In this document: positions 52,005 to 61,696 of the stretch, in pieces | Numbering within the stretch: the stretch's first letter is position 1 | How the letters are laid out: every line of letters begins with the position of its first letter | DNA from: an uncultured Eubacteriales bacterium | Lineage (GTDB): Bacteria; Bacillota; Clostridia; Lachnospirales; Lachnospiraceae | DNA length: 61,884 bases | Reading direction: 5' to 3' | Assembly (NCBI GenBank): GCA_900314775.1 | Contig: OMWM01000011.1 | Span: forward strand, 1-61,884 | Notes under the pieces: model-generated | What the model was told of the DNA's origin: nothing | Seen by the model: only the letters and a program-made list of their open reading frames with translations | The model's database searches: none | Position numbers and translations under genes: made by a program

Positions 52005-53021
52005 ATGGTAAAGGTAGCTATTAACGGTTTTGGACGTATTGGCCGTCTTGCATTCAGACAGATGTTCGAGGCAGATGGATATGAAGTTGTTGCAATCAAC
52101 GATCTGACAGATCCTAAGATGCTCGCACATCTTTTAAAATATGATTCAACACAGGGCAGATTTGCCGGACATACTGTAAAGGTCGGCGATGACAACGCAT
52201 CAATCGTTGTTGACGGCAAGGCCATCACCATTTACAAGGAGCCGGATGCTGCAAACCTTCCTTGGGGCAAGCTTGGTGTTGATGTAGTGCTTGAGTGCAC
52301 CGGTTTCTACACCTCTAAAGCCAAAGCAGAAGCTCATATCAAAGCAGGTGCAAGAAAAGTCGTTATTTCCGCACCGGCAGGCAATGACCTTCCTACAATC
52401 GTATACAACGTAAACCACACAATCCTTACACCGGAAGACAAGATCATCTCCGCTGCATCCTGCACAACCAACTGCCTTGCACCGATGACCAAGGCTCTTC
52501 ATGAATATGCTCCGATCCAGAGCGGTATCATGCAGACAATTCACGCATACACCGGTGATCAGATGATCCTCGACGGACCGCACAGAAAGGGCGATCTCAG
52601 AAGAGCAAGAGCTGGCGCAGTCAACATCGTTCCTGCATCCAGCGGTGCTGCCAAGGCAATCGGTCTTGTTATCCCTGAACTGAACGGCAAGCTGATCGGC
52701 GCTGCACAGCGTGTTCCTGTTCCGACAGGTTCCACAACCATCCTGATCGCTGTTGTAAAGGGCAAGGACATCACTGTTGAGGGTGTCAATGCTGCTATGA
52801 AGGCTGCTCAGAACGAGTCCTTCGGCTACAATGAAGAGCTCATCGTATCTTCCGATATTGTCGGCATGACCTACGGTTCTCTGTTCGATGCTACACAGAC
52901 CATGGTCAGCAAGATCGACGATGATACCTACCAGGTAATGGTTGTATCATGGTATGATAACGAGAATTCTTACACAAGCCAGATGGTAAGAACAATCAAA
53001 TATTTCTCAGAATTAGGCTGA
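52005..53021 (+). CDS. gap: Glyceraldehyde-3-phosphate dehydrogenase
   Basis: This enzyme performs NAD-dependent oxidation and phosphorylation of glyceraldehyde 3-phosphate. It has 338 residues. The Rossmann motif is [14 protein letters not shown], and the catalytic cysteine lies in [12 protein letters not shown] near residue 152. [16 protein letters not shown] and [13 protein letters not shown] close the protein. The gene uses codons typical of high expression (mostly CTT, GTT, GAC, AAG). GGAGG precedes the ATG. It leads the glycolytic pair with the PGK-TIM gene 76 bases downstream; a hairpin with T-run lies between them, so expression of the two may differ. Confidence 0.98.
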   Translation: MVKVAINGFGRIGRLAFRQMFEADGYEVVAINDLTDPKMLAHLLKYDSTQGRFAGHTVKVGDDNASIVVDGKAITIYKEPDAANLPWGKLGVDVVLECTGFYTSKAKAEAHIKAGARKVVISAPAGNDLPTIVYNVNHTILTPEDKIISAASCTTNCLAPMTKALHEYAPIQSGIMQTIHAYTGDQMILDGPHRKGDLRRARAGAVNIVPASSGAAKAIGLVIPELNGKLIGAAQRVPVPTGSTTILIAVVKGKDITVEGVNAAMKAAQNESFGYNEELIVSSDIVGMTYGSLFDATQTMVSKIDDDTYQVMVVSWYDNENSYTSQMVRTIKYFSELG

Positions 53022-53038
53022 TAACACGCACAGGTATG

Positions 53039-53071
53039 CGGATCCGCTCTTACCGGGGCGGGTCCGTTTTT
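53039..53071 (+). terminator. Intercistronic terminator between gap and pgk-tpi
   Basis: CGGATCCGC/GCGGGTCCG (one G-T) with a ten-base loop, then TTTTT. It could lower downstream expression or stabilise the gap mRNA. Confidence 0.8.
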
Positions 53072-53097
53072 AATTCATATTGAAAGGAAACAGAGCA

Positions 53098-55047
53098 ATG
53101 CTGAATAAAGTATCAATTGATGATATTAATTTCAAAGGTCTGCGTACACTCGTACGCTGCGATTTCAATGTTCCGCTTCAGGACGGCAAGATCACCGATG
53201 AGAACCGCCTTGTCGCTTCCCTCCCGACGATCAGAAAGCTGATCGGCGACGGTGCGAAGGTTATTCTCTGCTCCCACCTCGGCAAGCCGAAGGGAGAACC
53301 GAAGCCGGAGCTTTCTCTTGCACCGGTAGCCGTAAGACTTTCCGAGCTGCTCGGCCAGGAAGTAAAATTCGCCGCAGATCCTGAGGTTGTCGGCCCGAAT
53401 GCGAAGGCCGCTGTCGCAGCCATGAAGGACGGCGATGTTATTCTTCTCGAGAATACCCGCTACCGCAAAGAGGAGACCAAGAATGAAGACAATTTCAGCA
53501 AAGAGCTTGCAAGCCTCGCTGATATTTTCGTCAATGACGCTTTCGGCACCGCACACAGAGCACATTGCTCCAATGTCGGCGTTGCAAAGTATGTGAAGAC
53601 CACAGCTGTCGGCTATCTGATGCAGAAAGAGATCACCTTCCTCGGCAACGCGGTCAACAATCCGAAGAGACCTTTCATCGCCATCCTCGGCGGTTCCAAG
53701 GTTTCCAGCAAGATCTCCGTCATCAACAACCTGCTTGATAAGGTCGATACGCTGATTATCGGCGGCGGCATGGCTTACACCTTCATGAAGGCACAGGGCG
53801 GCACGATCGGCAATTCTCTCTGCGAGGATGACTATCTCGACTATGCCAACGACATGATCAAAAAGGCAGCCGACAAGGGTGTCAAGATGCTTCTGCCGGT
53901 TGATACCGTGATCGCAGACGATTTCAGTGAGAACGCCAACACGAAGGTTGTCAAGGCCGGACAGATTCCGGACGGCTGGCAGGGTCTCGATATCGGACCG
54001 GAAACCTGCAGTCTCTTCGCAGATGCCGTTAAGAACGCGAAGACAGTTGTATGGAACGGACCGATGGGCGTTTTCGAGATGAAGAAATTCGCAAAGGGCA
54101 CAGAAGAAGTAGCCAGGGCTCTGGCTGATACCGATGCCGTTACCATCATCGGCGGCGGCGATTCCGCAGCAGCTGTCAACCAGCTGGGCTACGGCGACAA
54201 GATGACCCATATTTCCACCGGCGGCGGCGCTTCCCTCGAATTCCTCGAAGGCAAGGAACTGCCGGGTATTGCCGCTGCAACAGATAAGAAGAGACATATC
54301 ATGGCAGCCGGCAACTGGAAGATGAACATGACACCGAGCCAGGCTGTTGAACTGATCAACACATTAAAGCCGCTTGTTGCCGACAAGAGCGATACCACCG
54401 ACGTCGTTCTGTGCGTACCGGCTATCGACATTCTGCCGGCTGTAGAAGCTGCAAAGGGCAGCTGCATCCACATCGGTGCCGAGAATATGTATTTTGAGGA
54501 GAAGGGTGCCTACACAGGCGAGATTTCTCCGGATATGCTGACAGATGCCGGCGCTGAATACGTCATCATCGGACATTCCGAGAGAAGACAGTATTTTGCT
54601 GAAACCGATGAGACTGTCAACAAGAAAGTCCTCAAGGCATTTGAACACGGTCTCAAACCGATCATCTGCTGCGGCGAGACGCTGACACAGAGAGAGCAGG
54701 GCATCACCATCGACTGGATCCGCCAGCAGGTTAAGATCGCCTTCCTCGGTGTGACAGCAGAGCAGGCTGCATCGGCAACCATCGCTTATGAGCCGATCTG
54801 GGCAATCGGTACCGGCAAGGTAGCTACGGCAGAGCAGGCAGAGGAAGTCTGCGGCGCCATCCGCAATGTCATTGCCGAGATCTATGATGCATCTGTTGCA
54901 GCCAACATCACGATTCTGTACGGCGGCAGCGTTTCCGCATCCAGCGCACCTGGCCTTTTTGCCATGGAAGACATCGACGGCGGCCTTGTCGGCGGTGCAT
55001 CTCTGAAGCCGGATTTCGCTAAGATTGTAAAATTCGACAAACAGTGA
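53098..55047 (+). CDS. pgk-tpi: Fused phosphoglycerate kinase / triosephosphate isomerase
   Basis: This one 649-residue protein carries two glycolytic enzymes. Residues 1-398 are complete phosphoglycerate kinase: [33 protein letters not shown], and [13 protein letters not shown] with [16 protein letters not shown]. Residues 400-649 are complete triosephosphate isomerase: AGNWKMN (Lys), [11 protein letters not shown] (His), [12 protein letters not shown] (Glu) and ILYGGSVSA. The join ([15 protein letters not shown]) has no linker. The same fusion type is known from Thermotoga. ATG 54301 at the TIM start has only a weak AAGAAGAG before it. AAAGGAAA precedes ATG 53098; the TTG at 53080 is rejected. 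Confidence 0.96.
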   Translation: MLNKVSIDDINFKGLRTLVRCDFNVPLQDGKITDENRLVASLPTIRKLIGDGAKVILCSHLGKPKGEPKPELSLAPVAVRLSELLGQEVKFAADPEVVGPNAKAAVAAMKDGDVILLENTRYRKEETKNEDNFSKELASLADIFVNDAFGTAHRAHCSNVGVAKYVKTTAVGYLMQKEITFLGNAVNNPKRPFIAILGGSKVSSKISVINNLLDKVDTLIIGGGMAYTFMKAQGGTIGNSLCEDDYLDYANDMIKKAADKGVKMLLPVDTVIADDFSENANTKVVKAGQIPDGWQGLDIGPETCSLFADAVKNAKTVVWNGPMGVFEMKKFAKGTEEVARALADTDAVTIIGGGDSAAAVNQLGYGDKMTHISTGGGASLEFLEGKELPGIAAATDKKRHIMAAGNWKMNMTPSQAVELINTLKPLVADKSDTTDVVLCVPAIDILPAVEAAKGSCIHIGAENMYFEEKGAYTGEISPDMLTDAGAEYVIIGHSERRQYFAETDETVNKKVLKAFEHGLKPIICCGETLTQREQGITIDWIRQQVKIAFLGVTAEQAASATIAYEPIWAIGTGKVATAEQAEEVCGAIRNVIAEIYDASVAANITILYGGSVSASSAPGLFAMEDIDGGLVGGASLKPDFAKIVKFDKQ

Positions 55048-55117
55048 TGAAAATGGTCTTGAATATATCTCCGGCATATGGTAAAATAGCAAAGTCTGAG
55101 TATTGGAGGTGGAATGC

Positions 55118-55372
55118 ATGAGCGGGGTCAGAATAGCGATAACGGTAGTATTCATAGTTATCTGCGCAATTCTTGTCTATCTGATTTTCAAGAGCAAGGG
55201 CAGCGGCGCGGATCTTACCGGCGGTATCGTCAACAGCAGAGCTACTGATTCATATTATTCCATGCATGGCAGAAAGCATTCAGAAGATGCTGTCAGAGAA
55301 CGCACAGCCGCGATATTTACAGCGATTTTCATCGTACTGTGTCTGGTTCTCAACATGAGCTGGGGATATTGA
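55118..55372 (+). CDS. secG: Preprotein translocase subunit SecG
   Basis: This small subunit of the SecYEG channel has 84 residues with two hydrophobic helices (about 4-23 and 62-80) and a Gly-containing loop (GADLTGGIVNSRA). The sequence is divergent, but size, topology and place before rnr-smpB-ssrA fit secG in Firmicutes. TTGGAGG precedes ATG 55118; the in-frame TTG at 55103 lies before that site and is not used. A terminator follows. Confidence 0.82.
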   Translation: MSGVRIAITVVFIVICAILVYLIFKSKGSGADLTGGIVNSRATDSYYSMHGRKHSEDAVRERTAAIFTAIFIVLCLVLNMSWGY

Positions 55373-55384
55373 TTGAAGTATTAA

Positions 55385-55415
55385 AGCACTCCTGTTCAGC
55401 AGGAGTGCTTTTTTT
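55385..55415 (+). terminator. Terminator of secG
   Basis: Perfect 10-bp stem AGCACTCCTG/CAGGAGTGCT, five-base loop, seven T. Confidence 0.95.
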
Positions 55416-55493
55416 AAGATACCCGGCCCCCGCTGCGGCTGCCGTAAGCCGCCCGGCATGCAGATTTACAACAGGATAAAGGATATATAATTA

Positions 55494-57695
55494 ATGAACG
55501 ATAATGAATTGAAACAGCACGGCGTCTACTGCGGAACATCCCGCGGCTTCGGCTTTGTTTCCATTGAAGGATGGGATGAGGATGTTTTTATCGGATCTTC
55601 CGATACAAGAGGTGCCATGGACGGAGACGAGGTTGACCTGCTGATCACTCACCCTTCATCCGGCGGAAGACACGCGCAGGGGCGCATCCTTAAGATTACA
55701 AAACACGCCGTGACGACACTGACGGGCGTCTATTCAAAATACAGAAATGCCGGCTTTGTAAAACCGGACAACGCCAGAATCGGAACGGACATACACATTG
55801 CTTCCGGCATGTCCATGAAGGCAAGAGGCGGACAGCGGGTTGTCGTTGAGATCATCAGCTACGGCACACGCTATTCGGATCCCGAAGGGCGCGTTACAGA
55901 AGTCATCGGCTTCGCCGACGATCCGACCAATGACGTCATGACCTGCGTGCGCTCTCTGGATCTTCCTTTTGAATATCCGGCTGAAGTGCGGCAGACACTG
56001 CGTACGGTTCCGCGTGAGGTATCCAGGCGTGAACTCGCCGGGCGGCTTGATCTGCGCGATGAACTGGTCATCACAATTGACGGCGATGATACGAAGGATT
56101 TTGATGACGCCGTATCTATCCGCAGGACGGAGAGCGGCTATACACTCGGCGTCCATATCGCCGACGTCAGCCATTATGTAAAAGAGAACTCACCGCTTGA
56201 CCGCGAGGCACTGCGCCGCGGCACCAGCGTTTATTTTCCGGGCAAGGTAATCCCCATGCTCCCGAAGGAACTCTCCAACGGAATCTGTTCCCTCAATGAA
56301 GGCACGGACCGTCTGACGCTCAGCTGCATCATGGAAGTGGACAGCAAGGGTCGGGTTACCAGCCACCGGATCGCGCCATCTGTTATCCGCGTACGCCACC
56401 GGATGACATACAATAAAGTGAGCGCGATTCTGGACGGTGACGCGCAGGCCCGCGCGGAATATCCGGATCTGCTGGAAATGTGTGATCAAATGAACGAACT
56501 CTCCGATATCCTCAGCGAGGAGCGGGAGAGAAGGGGAAGCATCGACTTTGATCTGCCGGAATGCGAGATCATTCTCGGACCGGATCAGGCACCGGTTGAC
56601 ATTCACCCGTACGACCGCAATAAAGCTTCCCTGATCATTGAGAATTTCATGCTGCTCGCAAATGCGACCGTCGCGGAAGACAGTTACTGGCAGGAGATCC
56701 CGTTTCTCTACCGCTGCCACGACGACCCGGATACCGAACGGATCCAGCAGCTGACACAGATCATCAGCAATTACGGCTACCATATCGGACCGCACCGGGA
56801 TTCCATTCACCCAAAGGAATTTCAGAAACTCCTTCAGAAAATCCAGGGCGCACCGGAAGAGCGGATGATCTCAAGACTGACTCTGCGCTCCATGCAGCGC
56901 GCCGTCTACGCACCGGAAAACCGCGGACATTTCGGCCTTGCCCTGAAATATTACTGTCATTTCACGTCGCCGATCCGCCGCTATCCGGACCTGATCATTC
57001 ACCGGATCATCCATGAGAATCTCGAAGGCAGTCTGACACCGGAACGGATTGCCCACTATAACAGCATTCTGACCAGCGTCGCCACACAGGCCAATATCAC
57101 GGAAAAGCGTGCCGATGACGCAGAGCGGCAGGTCGACGATGCCAAGAAGGCGGAATATATGTCCCGCTTCATCGGTCAGTCTTTTGAAGGCGTGATATCC
57201 GGCATCACCGGATGGGGCATTTTCGTCGAACTGGAAAACACCTGCGAAGGCCTGATCCGGCTCGAGAAGCTGACAGATGACTATTATATCTATGATGAGA
57301 AGAGTCAGATGCTGCGCGGCGAACACACCGGCAAAACCTACCGGCTTGGCGACCGCCTCGGCATCATCGTAGAAAATGTCGATCTGATCGAGAAAAATGT
57401 CGATTTTGCGATGGATGAGACCAGGCAGAAGCCTGAGGCTCCGCAGGAGTCAGATGTCCGGATTAATAAAAAAGAAGCATCTTATAATTCTCATGTAAAG
57501 AAAAGCGGAACACGAGGCAGCCGCAGCAAGAGCAGAAGCGCCGCTGACATCCGCCAGAAACACAGTTCCAAACCGGATACTTTTTCCGGCAGCCGCAGAG
57601 GTTCGGCAGCCGCCGGCAGAAAAAGTTCCGGAAAAAATCTGAAAGGCAGGCAGAAACATGCCGGGAAAAGAAAACATAAAACTGATCGCCAATAA
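55494..57695 (+). CDS. rnr: Ribonuclease R
   Basis: This 3'-to-5' exoribonuclease degrades structured RNA and helps clear mRNA during trans-translation. It has 733 residues. N-terminal cold-shock-like OB folds occupy about 1-150. The RNB catalytic domain (about 195-520) has [14 protein letters not shown] with the metal-binding Asp cluster and [14 protein letters not shown]. An S1 domain follows at about 560-645 ([15 protein letters not shown]). A long basic, Ser-rich tail (about 650-733) follows; in E. coli such a tail binds SmpB-tmRNA. The gene ends 38 bases inside smpB. The ATG follows AAAGGAT. Confidence 0.95.
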   Translation: MNDNELKQHGVYCGTSRGFGFVSIEGWDEDVFIGSSDTRGAMDGDEVDLLITHPSSGGRHAQGRILKITKHAVTTLTGVYSKYRNAGFVKPDNARIGTDIHIASGMSMKARGGQRVVVEIISYGTRYSDPEGRVTEVIGFADDPTNDVMTCVRSLDLPFEYPAEVRQTLRTVPREVSRRELAGRLDLRDELVITIDGDDTKDFDDAVSIRRTESGYTLGVHIADVSHYVKENSPLDREALRRGTSVYFPGKVIPMLPKELSNGICSLNEGTDRLTLSCIMEVDSKGRVTSHRIAPSVIRVRHRMTYNKVSAILDGDAQARAEYPDLLEMCDQMNELSDILSEERERRGSIDFDLPECEIILGPDQAPVDIHPYDRNKASLIIENFMLLANATVAEDSYWQEIPFLYRCHDDPDTERIQQLTQIISNYGYHIGPHRDSIHPKEFQKLLQKIQGAPEERMISRLTLRSMQRAVYAPENRGHFGLALKYYCHFTSPIRRYPDLIIHRIIHENLEGSLTPERIAHYNSILTSVATQANITEKRADDAERQVDDAKKAEYMSRFIGQSFEGVISGITGWGIFVELENTCEGLIRLEKLTDDYYIYDEKSQMLRGEHTGKTYRLGDRLGIIVENVDLIEKNVDFAMDETRQKPEAPQESDVRINKKEASYNSHVKKSGTRGSRSKSRSAADIRQKHSSKPDTFSGSRRGSAAAGRKSSGKNLKGRQKHAGKRKHKTDRQ

Positions 57696-58125
57696 CAAAA
57701 AGGCATATCACGATTATTTCATCGATGAAAAATATGAAGCCGGCATAGAGCTTGCCGGCACGGAGGTGAAATCCCTCCGCATGGGCAAATGCAGCATCAA
57801 GGAAGCCTATATCCGCCCGCACGGCAATGAACTCTACGTTGAGCACATGAACATCACACCTTATGAGAAAGGCAACATTTTCAACAAGGACCCGCTGCGC
57901 GACAGACGCCTCCTGCTGCATCGCCATGAGATCAACAAACTGCTCGGCAAGGTCACCCAGAAAGGGTATACCCTGATGCCGCTGCGCGTTTATTTCCGCG
58001 GCAGCCTCGTCAAAGTTGAAGTCGGACTGGCGCGCGGCAAAAAGCTCTACGACAAACGGCAGGATATTGCGAAGAGAGATATGCGCCGTGAGGCAGAGCG
58101 CGAGCTGAAAAACCGTTATCACTGA
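57658..58125 (+). CDS. smpB: SsrA-binding protein SmpB
   Basis: This protein carries tmRNA to stalled ribosomes, its tail mimicking mRNA in the decoding site. It has 155 residues. The OB-fold body shows [28 protein letters not shown] and [11 protein letters not shown]. The C-terminal tail has the conserved DKR motif ([11 protein letters not shown]). It starts inside rnr, 38 bases before the rnr stop, with AGGCAGAAAC ahead, so the two are coupled. ssrA lies 67 bases downstream, the standard arrangement. Confidence 0.97.
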   Translation: MPGKENIKLIANNKKAYHDYFIDEKYEAGIELAGTEVKSLRMGKCSIKEAYIRPHGNELYVEHMNITPYEKGNIFNKDPLRDRRLLLHRHEINKLLGKVTQKGYTLMPLRVYFRGSLVKVEVGLARGKKLYDKRQDIAKRDMRREAERELKNRYH

Positions 58126-58154
58126 TTGACGAAAGGATGTTCGCATGATATATT
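58126..58154 (+). promoter_or_regulatory. Promoter of ssrA
   Basis: TTGACG (58126-58131), 17 bases, TATATT (58149-58154) with a TGA extension of the -10. It begins right after the smpB stop. Confidence 0.75.
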
Positions 58155-58192
58155 AAAAATGATCGATGCCATATTTATTTCACATACCTATT

Positions 58193-58542
58193 GGGCTTGT
58201 ACTGGTTTCGACGGGGATGTTGAAGTTTGGGAAGCCATCCGTAGACTCCGGAACTACGTTAAAAGCTGGAACCTAAACATAAAAGCAGACGACAACAAGT
58301 GAGCTTTAGTTGCCTGAGGGCGGCTTGTCGGACCGCAGTTTCCTGTCGCTGCGGATCCCGGCATCGATGAGGCGGGATCCTCTTCTTCCAAAGCTTTGAG
58401 GTTGAAGAACAGTTTATGAAGCTACCCAAAGGCTGAGTTCGTCATCGGGTGCGGCCTGAGGGGAATTTATAACCGATGACTGTGATGGAAGATGCCTGAA
58501 TGGATATGTTTTCGGACCGGGGTTCGACTCCCCGCAGGTCCA
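58193..58542 (+). ncRNA. ssrA: Transfer-messenger RNA (tmRNA)
   Basis: The tRNA-like ends pair: GGGCTTG (58193-58199) with CAGGTCC (58535-58541), discriminator A at 58542, CCA not encoded. The start has the conserved TGGTTTCGACGGGG and the end has GGTTCGACTCC. The tag reading frame aligned to E. coli ANDENYALAA begins GCA at 58285 and ends TGA at 58315. Read straight it gives Ala-Asp-Asp-Asn-Lys, then an in-frame TGA (58300-58302), then Ala-Leu-Val-Ala and TGA. The TGA occupies the place of the aromatic residue. If real, the tag would stop at ADDNK and lack the protease signal. The rest of the molecule looks intact, with hairpins of the pseudoknot region. Confidence 0.95.
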
Positions 58543-58551
58543 CTCTACTGA

Positions 58552-58583
58552 CCGTACTCAATACAGTGAGTACGGTTTTTTTT
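58552..58583 (+). terminator. Terminator of ssrA
   Basis: CCGTACTCA/TGAGTACGG with a six-base loop and eight T. The rest of 58584-58717 is AT-rich with no signal I can assign. Confidence 0.94.
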
Positions 58584-58717
58584 ACTGTCCCACAATGATT
58601 AAAGAAGCCGCAAAGGTTGTCCTTTATCTGATTTTACGATATGATATGAGTTGATTTTATATAGCTGTTCTTACAGCAGCCAAAATACGGAATATTATAC
58701 AGAAAGAAACGAATAAC

Positions 58718-60364
58718 ATGAACGATAAAACCTTAACCAGAAAACCCGAACCGGCATTTCTGGTCTTATCTATTCTGACAGGCGTCCTCGTTTTTTTCAG
58801 CGAACGTATGATGCAGATCATACTTGACCATGAGGCTGACCCGTCATCCATCAAAGCATCGATATTGACAATTACACCTGCAGGAATTCTGATTTCTGTA
58901 TTCGCTGCGGTTCTGACTTACTTTCTATCCGTATATTTTTACCGCCGGATTAAAAGATGCCGCCTCAAAGAAAGAACGCGCAGGCAGAACTGTATAATCA
59001 CACTGATCTCTGCCGTTCTGGATTTTGCCGTCATGCTGGTCTGGTATCTGGCGCATTACCCGGGCGCAGCCATGAACGATTCCATCAACGCCCTCATTGA
59101 CCCTTATATATTTGATGCCCAGCCGATCTTTTATCAGAAAATCGTCAACAAGCTTTTCTGGCACCTTGAAGCAGTCTTTTCTTCATCCATCAAAGCAATC
59201 AGTGTAATAATACTGCTGCAGATGATTCTGATGACCTTGGCTGTTTCCTATACGGTCTATTATATGGCATCCCACGGGCTCCCGAAGGCAGTGCTGATCA
59301 TCACCATACTTTATTACGCCTTTTACCCTGCGTTCGGCGATTATGCCGCCACATTGGTCAAAGACACGCTGTTCAGCATCGGTCTGCTGGGATTTGTGCT
59401 CATAACGTACAATCTGATCAGAAGCAGGGGGAAAGCAAAGCCGGATGCAGCTTCGATAGTGCTTTTCATTCTCTGTGCTTTATGCGTTGCCTTCTCCAGA
59501 ACCAACGGATTCTGGGCTGTTATTGCAGAAGCTGTGATCCTGTTATTTTTACTGCCTGGAAAGCAGAAAATCATCGCCTGCTGCCTGCTTGTCTTACTGG
59601 GGCTTTTCCATGAAAAGGAAAACCGCATGTGGGCAGATAATTTCGGCGAAAGAAAAATTTTCTGCGAGAGTATGAGCATTCCGCTGTCCCAGATCGCCGC
59701 TGTCGTTTATACCGGAGGCACAATCGATTACAGTACGCGGCAGACGATTAATGAAATTCTGCCTATGGAAGAATGGTCTGATTCTTATCTGCTGCACAGC
59801 GTTGATCTTATAAAATTCAACACAGATTTCAACAATGATTACCTGCAGTCCCACAAGAAAGAATTTCTGCAGGCATGGAGCAATATTGTAAAAGACAATT
59901 TCCCGCTGTGCGTAAAGGCATTCCTTTATCAGACCTACGGCAACTGGTCACTCGATGTCCGGACAGGAAAAATATATTCAGAGGGGCAGTCCTATTTCAG
60001 CAAACTGCTGAATAATGCCGGCAGCGATTCCTACTGGTATGATTTTCTGCAGAAAAACAATCTGGAAAATGAGCCGATTCTTACCGGCTGTGAGAACACT
60101 TTACGTACACTGTTTTATGCCGTGACAGTGTTTACGCCGGGCATGGCCGCCCTGATCATTTTATATCTGCTGCTTGTTTTTATTAAAGACAAAACCAAGG
60201 CAGGCATCGCCGCCTGCCTGCCGGCAGCTCTGATCTGGCTGTCCAACATGGCCGCCATGCCGGCTTGCAACATGGCACGTTACTATTTTTATATATATTT
60301 GATCCTGCCCGTCTATATTGGAATTGCTATTCTGGAAAACGAAAGAGCAGGCAAAAATAGCTGA
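58718..60364 (+). CDS. Polytopic membrane protein (DUF6020-like)
   Basis: This 548-residue protein has about twelve hydrophobic helices and short loops. WYLAHYPGAAMNDS, with an Asp after a membrane helix, a YLVKDTLF-like segment (ATLVKDTLFS) and a large outer loop at about 295-450 resemble GT-C type glycosyltransferases or flippase-like envelope proteins and the DUF6020 family of Clostridia. Substrate is unknown. The start follows AGAAAGAAACG, a weak ribosome binding site. It precedes an XdhC-like gene by 18 bases, but no functional link is evident. Confidence 0.7.
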   Translation: MNDKTLTRKPEPAFLVLSILTGVLVFFSERMMQIILDHEADPSSIKASILTITPAGILISVFAAVLTYFLSVYFYRRIKRCRLKERTRRQNCIITLISAVLDFAVMLVWYLAHYPGAAMNDSINALIDPYIFDAQPIFYQKIVNKLFWHLEAVFSSSIKAISVIILLQMILMTLAVSYTVYYMASHGLPKAVLIITILYYAFYPAFGDYAATLVKDTLFSIGLLGFVLITYNLIRSRGKAKPDAASIVLFILCALCVAFSRTNGFWAVIAEAVILLFLLPGKQKIIACCLLVLLGLFHEKENRMWADNFGERKIFCESMSIPLSQIAAVVYTGGTIDYSTRQTINEILPMEEWSDSYLLHSVDLIKFNTDFNNDYLQSHKKEFLQAWSNIVKDNFPLCVKAFLYQTYGNWSLDVRTGKIYSEGQSYFSKLLNNAGSDSYWYDFLQKNNLENEPILTGCENTLRTLFYAVTVFTPGMAALIILYLLLVFIKDKTKAGIAACLPAALIWLSNMAAMPACNMARYYFYIYLILPVYIGIAILENERAGKNS

Positions 60365-60382
60365 CCGCAAGAGGGGTATATC

Positions 60383-61462
60383 ATGCAATATACACTGTCT
60401 GCCGCTGACGGCAGAACTGCTTATTACACTCAGATTCGGGAAACGCTGGCAGAAGGTGCTTCGGTTTATGAGTTCACTCTGCTTTCCGGACCGCACATGG
60501 GCGCCAAAGCTGCCTGCTTCCCCGAAAAAGGCATTTTCCTTTTGTTAAAGGATACCTTTTCTCAGGATCTGCCGGCACAGGACTTTGAAAGGGCAGCACT
60601 TGCCATTATGGAAACAGATGCCGTCGGCTCCTTTGCATCGCCGCTCGGCACCATTTTCACCGAAAAAATTGCCGCAGAAGATCATCTCATTATCTGCGGC
60701 GCCGGACATGTCTCTCTGGCTGCTATCCGGATTGCACGGCAGCTTGGATTCCGGATCACCGTGATCGATGACCGCCTTTCTCTGTGCGATGAAGCCGCAC
60801 AGGCAGGCGCGGACGAGACCATCTGCGATGACTTCACACATGCTCTGCAGACCATGAACACCGGCGGAGAACGCCCATATTACGTGATCGTCACAAGAGG
60901 ACACCGTTATGATATGGACTGCCTTCGCGAGATTCTGAAAAAGGAAAGCAGCTATGTCGGTCTGATGGGAAGCCGTGCCCGCACAGCCGGCATCCGCAAA
61001 AAACTGCTGGAGGAAGGTTTCCCGCAGGAAGCGGTTTCCTCCATTCATATGCCGATCGGCCTTTCAATCGGTGCGCAGACACCGGCGGAAATTGCCGTAT
61101 CGATCGCCGCGGAGATCATTTCTGTCCGATCCGGTCAGAAAGCCGAACACTTCAGCCGGGAAATGCTGCGCACGCTCACGCAGGACCCTGATCTGCCTCT
61201 TGCCATGGCTGTTATTACGAGCAAGAGCGGCAGCGGGCCGCGAGGAACATTTACGAAAATGCTGGTCAGCGAAGACCTGCATATCGTCGGTACTATCGGC
61301 GGCGGCTGCGCAGAGAGCGATATCATGAATGCCGCCCGCATGTGTATCTTCAGCGGTGAATGCCGCCATATTGAAATCAATATGAGCCCGGCAGATGCAG
61401 CAGAAGACGGGCTTGTATGCGGCGGGAAAATGACGGTCTTCATACGTCCGTTTGTGAGCTGA
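60383..61462 (+). CDS. XdhC/CoxI family protein
   Basis: This 359-residue protein is related to XdhC, which binds and sulfurates molybdenum cofactor for xanthine-dehydrogenase-type enzymes. The N-terminal ~100 residues are unlike the classical family. The middle is a Rossmann-like domain: IICGAGHVSLAAIRIARQLG, VIDDRLSLCDEA, and YVGLMGSRAR. The C-terminal part has MPIGLSIGAQTPAEIAVSIAAEI and a short XdhC domain with GSGPRGTFTKMLV and GTIGGGCAESD. No molybdenum enzyme or cofactor gene lies in the window, so it probably serves a remote hydroxylase, possibly selenium-dependent. GAGGGG precedes the ATG. Confidence 0.88.
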   Translation: MQYTLSAADGRTAYYTQIRETLAEGASVYEFTLLSGPHMGAKAACFPEKGIFLLLKDTFSQDLPAQDFERAALAIMETDAVGSFASPLGTIFTEKIAAEDHLIICGAGHVSLAAIRIARQLGFRITVIDDRLSLCDEAAQAGADETICDDFTHALQTMNTGGERPYYVIVTRGHRYDMDCLREILKKESSYVGLMGSRARTAGIRKKLLEEGFPQEAVSSIHMPIGLSIGAQTPAEIAVSIAAEIISVRSGQKAEHFSREMLRTLTQDPDLPLAMAVITSKSGSGPRGTFTKMLVSEDLHIVGTIGGGCAESDIMNAARMCIFSGECRHIEINMSPADAAEDGLVCGGKMTVFIRPFVS

Positions 61463-61474
61463 AAGACAGGGCAG

Positions 61475-61505
61475 TGCCGTTTCTCCGGAAACGGCATTTG
61501 CTTTA
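61475..61505 (+). terminator. Terminator of the XdhC-like gene
   Basis: TGCCGTTTC/GAAACGGCA with a four-base loop, then a T-rich tract (TTTGCTTT). Confidence 0.85.
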
Positions 61506-61544
61506 CCAGCGCCTGAAAAATTTGTAATTTTTTCAAAAATATGC

Positions 61545-61573
61545 TTGCATTTTCCTCACATATCTGGTATTAT
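61545..61573 (+). promoter_or_regulatory. Promoter of the tRNA-Glu/tRNA-Leu pair
   Basis: TTGCAT (61545-61550), 17 bases, TATTAT (61568-61573) with a TGG extension. The expected start is 61580-61581, the first base of tRNA-Glu. Confidence 0.6.
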
Positions 61574-61580
61574 AATTTAC

Positions 61581-61652
61581 GGCTCGTTGGTCAAGAGGCT
61601 AAGACGCCGCCCTCTCACGGCGGAATCAGCGGTTCGATTCCGCTACGAGCTA
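61581..61652 (+). tRNA. tRNA-Glu (anticodon CTC)
   Basis: Cloverleaf with acceptor GGCTCGT/ACGAGCT (G1-U72), anticodon stem CCGCC/GGCGG and loop CTCTCAC (anticodon CTC), T arm AGCGG/CCGCT. Discriminator A, CCA not encoded. Confidence 0.96.
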
Positions 61653-61662
61653 TTTATTTTTC

Positions 61663-61687
61663 CCCTGAAATCCTGTGGATTTCAGGG
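61663..61687 (+). terminator. Hairpin between tRNA-Glu and tRNA-Leu
   Basis: A perfect 11-bp stem CCCTGAAATCC/GGATTTCAGGG with a TGT loop. The following tract is only partly T-rich, so it may be an attenuating terminator or an RNase processing site. Confidence 0.5.
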
Positions 61688-61696
61688 ATATTTTAT

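Noticed and set aside
45902..61652. G1-U72 first pairs in tRNA-Arg(CCG) and tRNA-Glu(CTC)
   Set aside because: Unusual at first sight but such wobble ends occur in bacterial tRNAs; the rest of both cloverleaves is normal.
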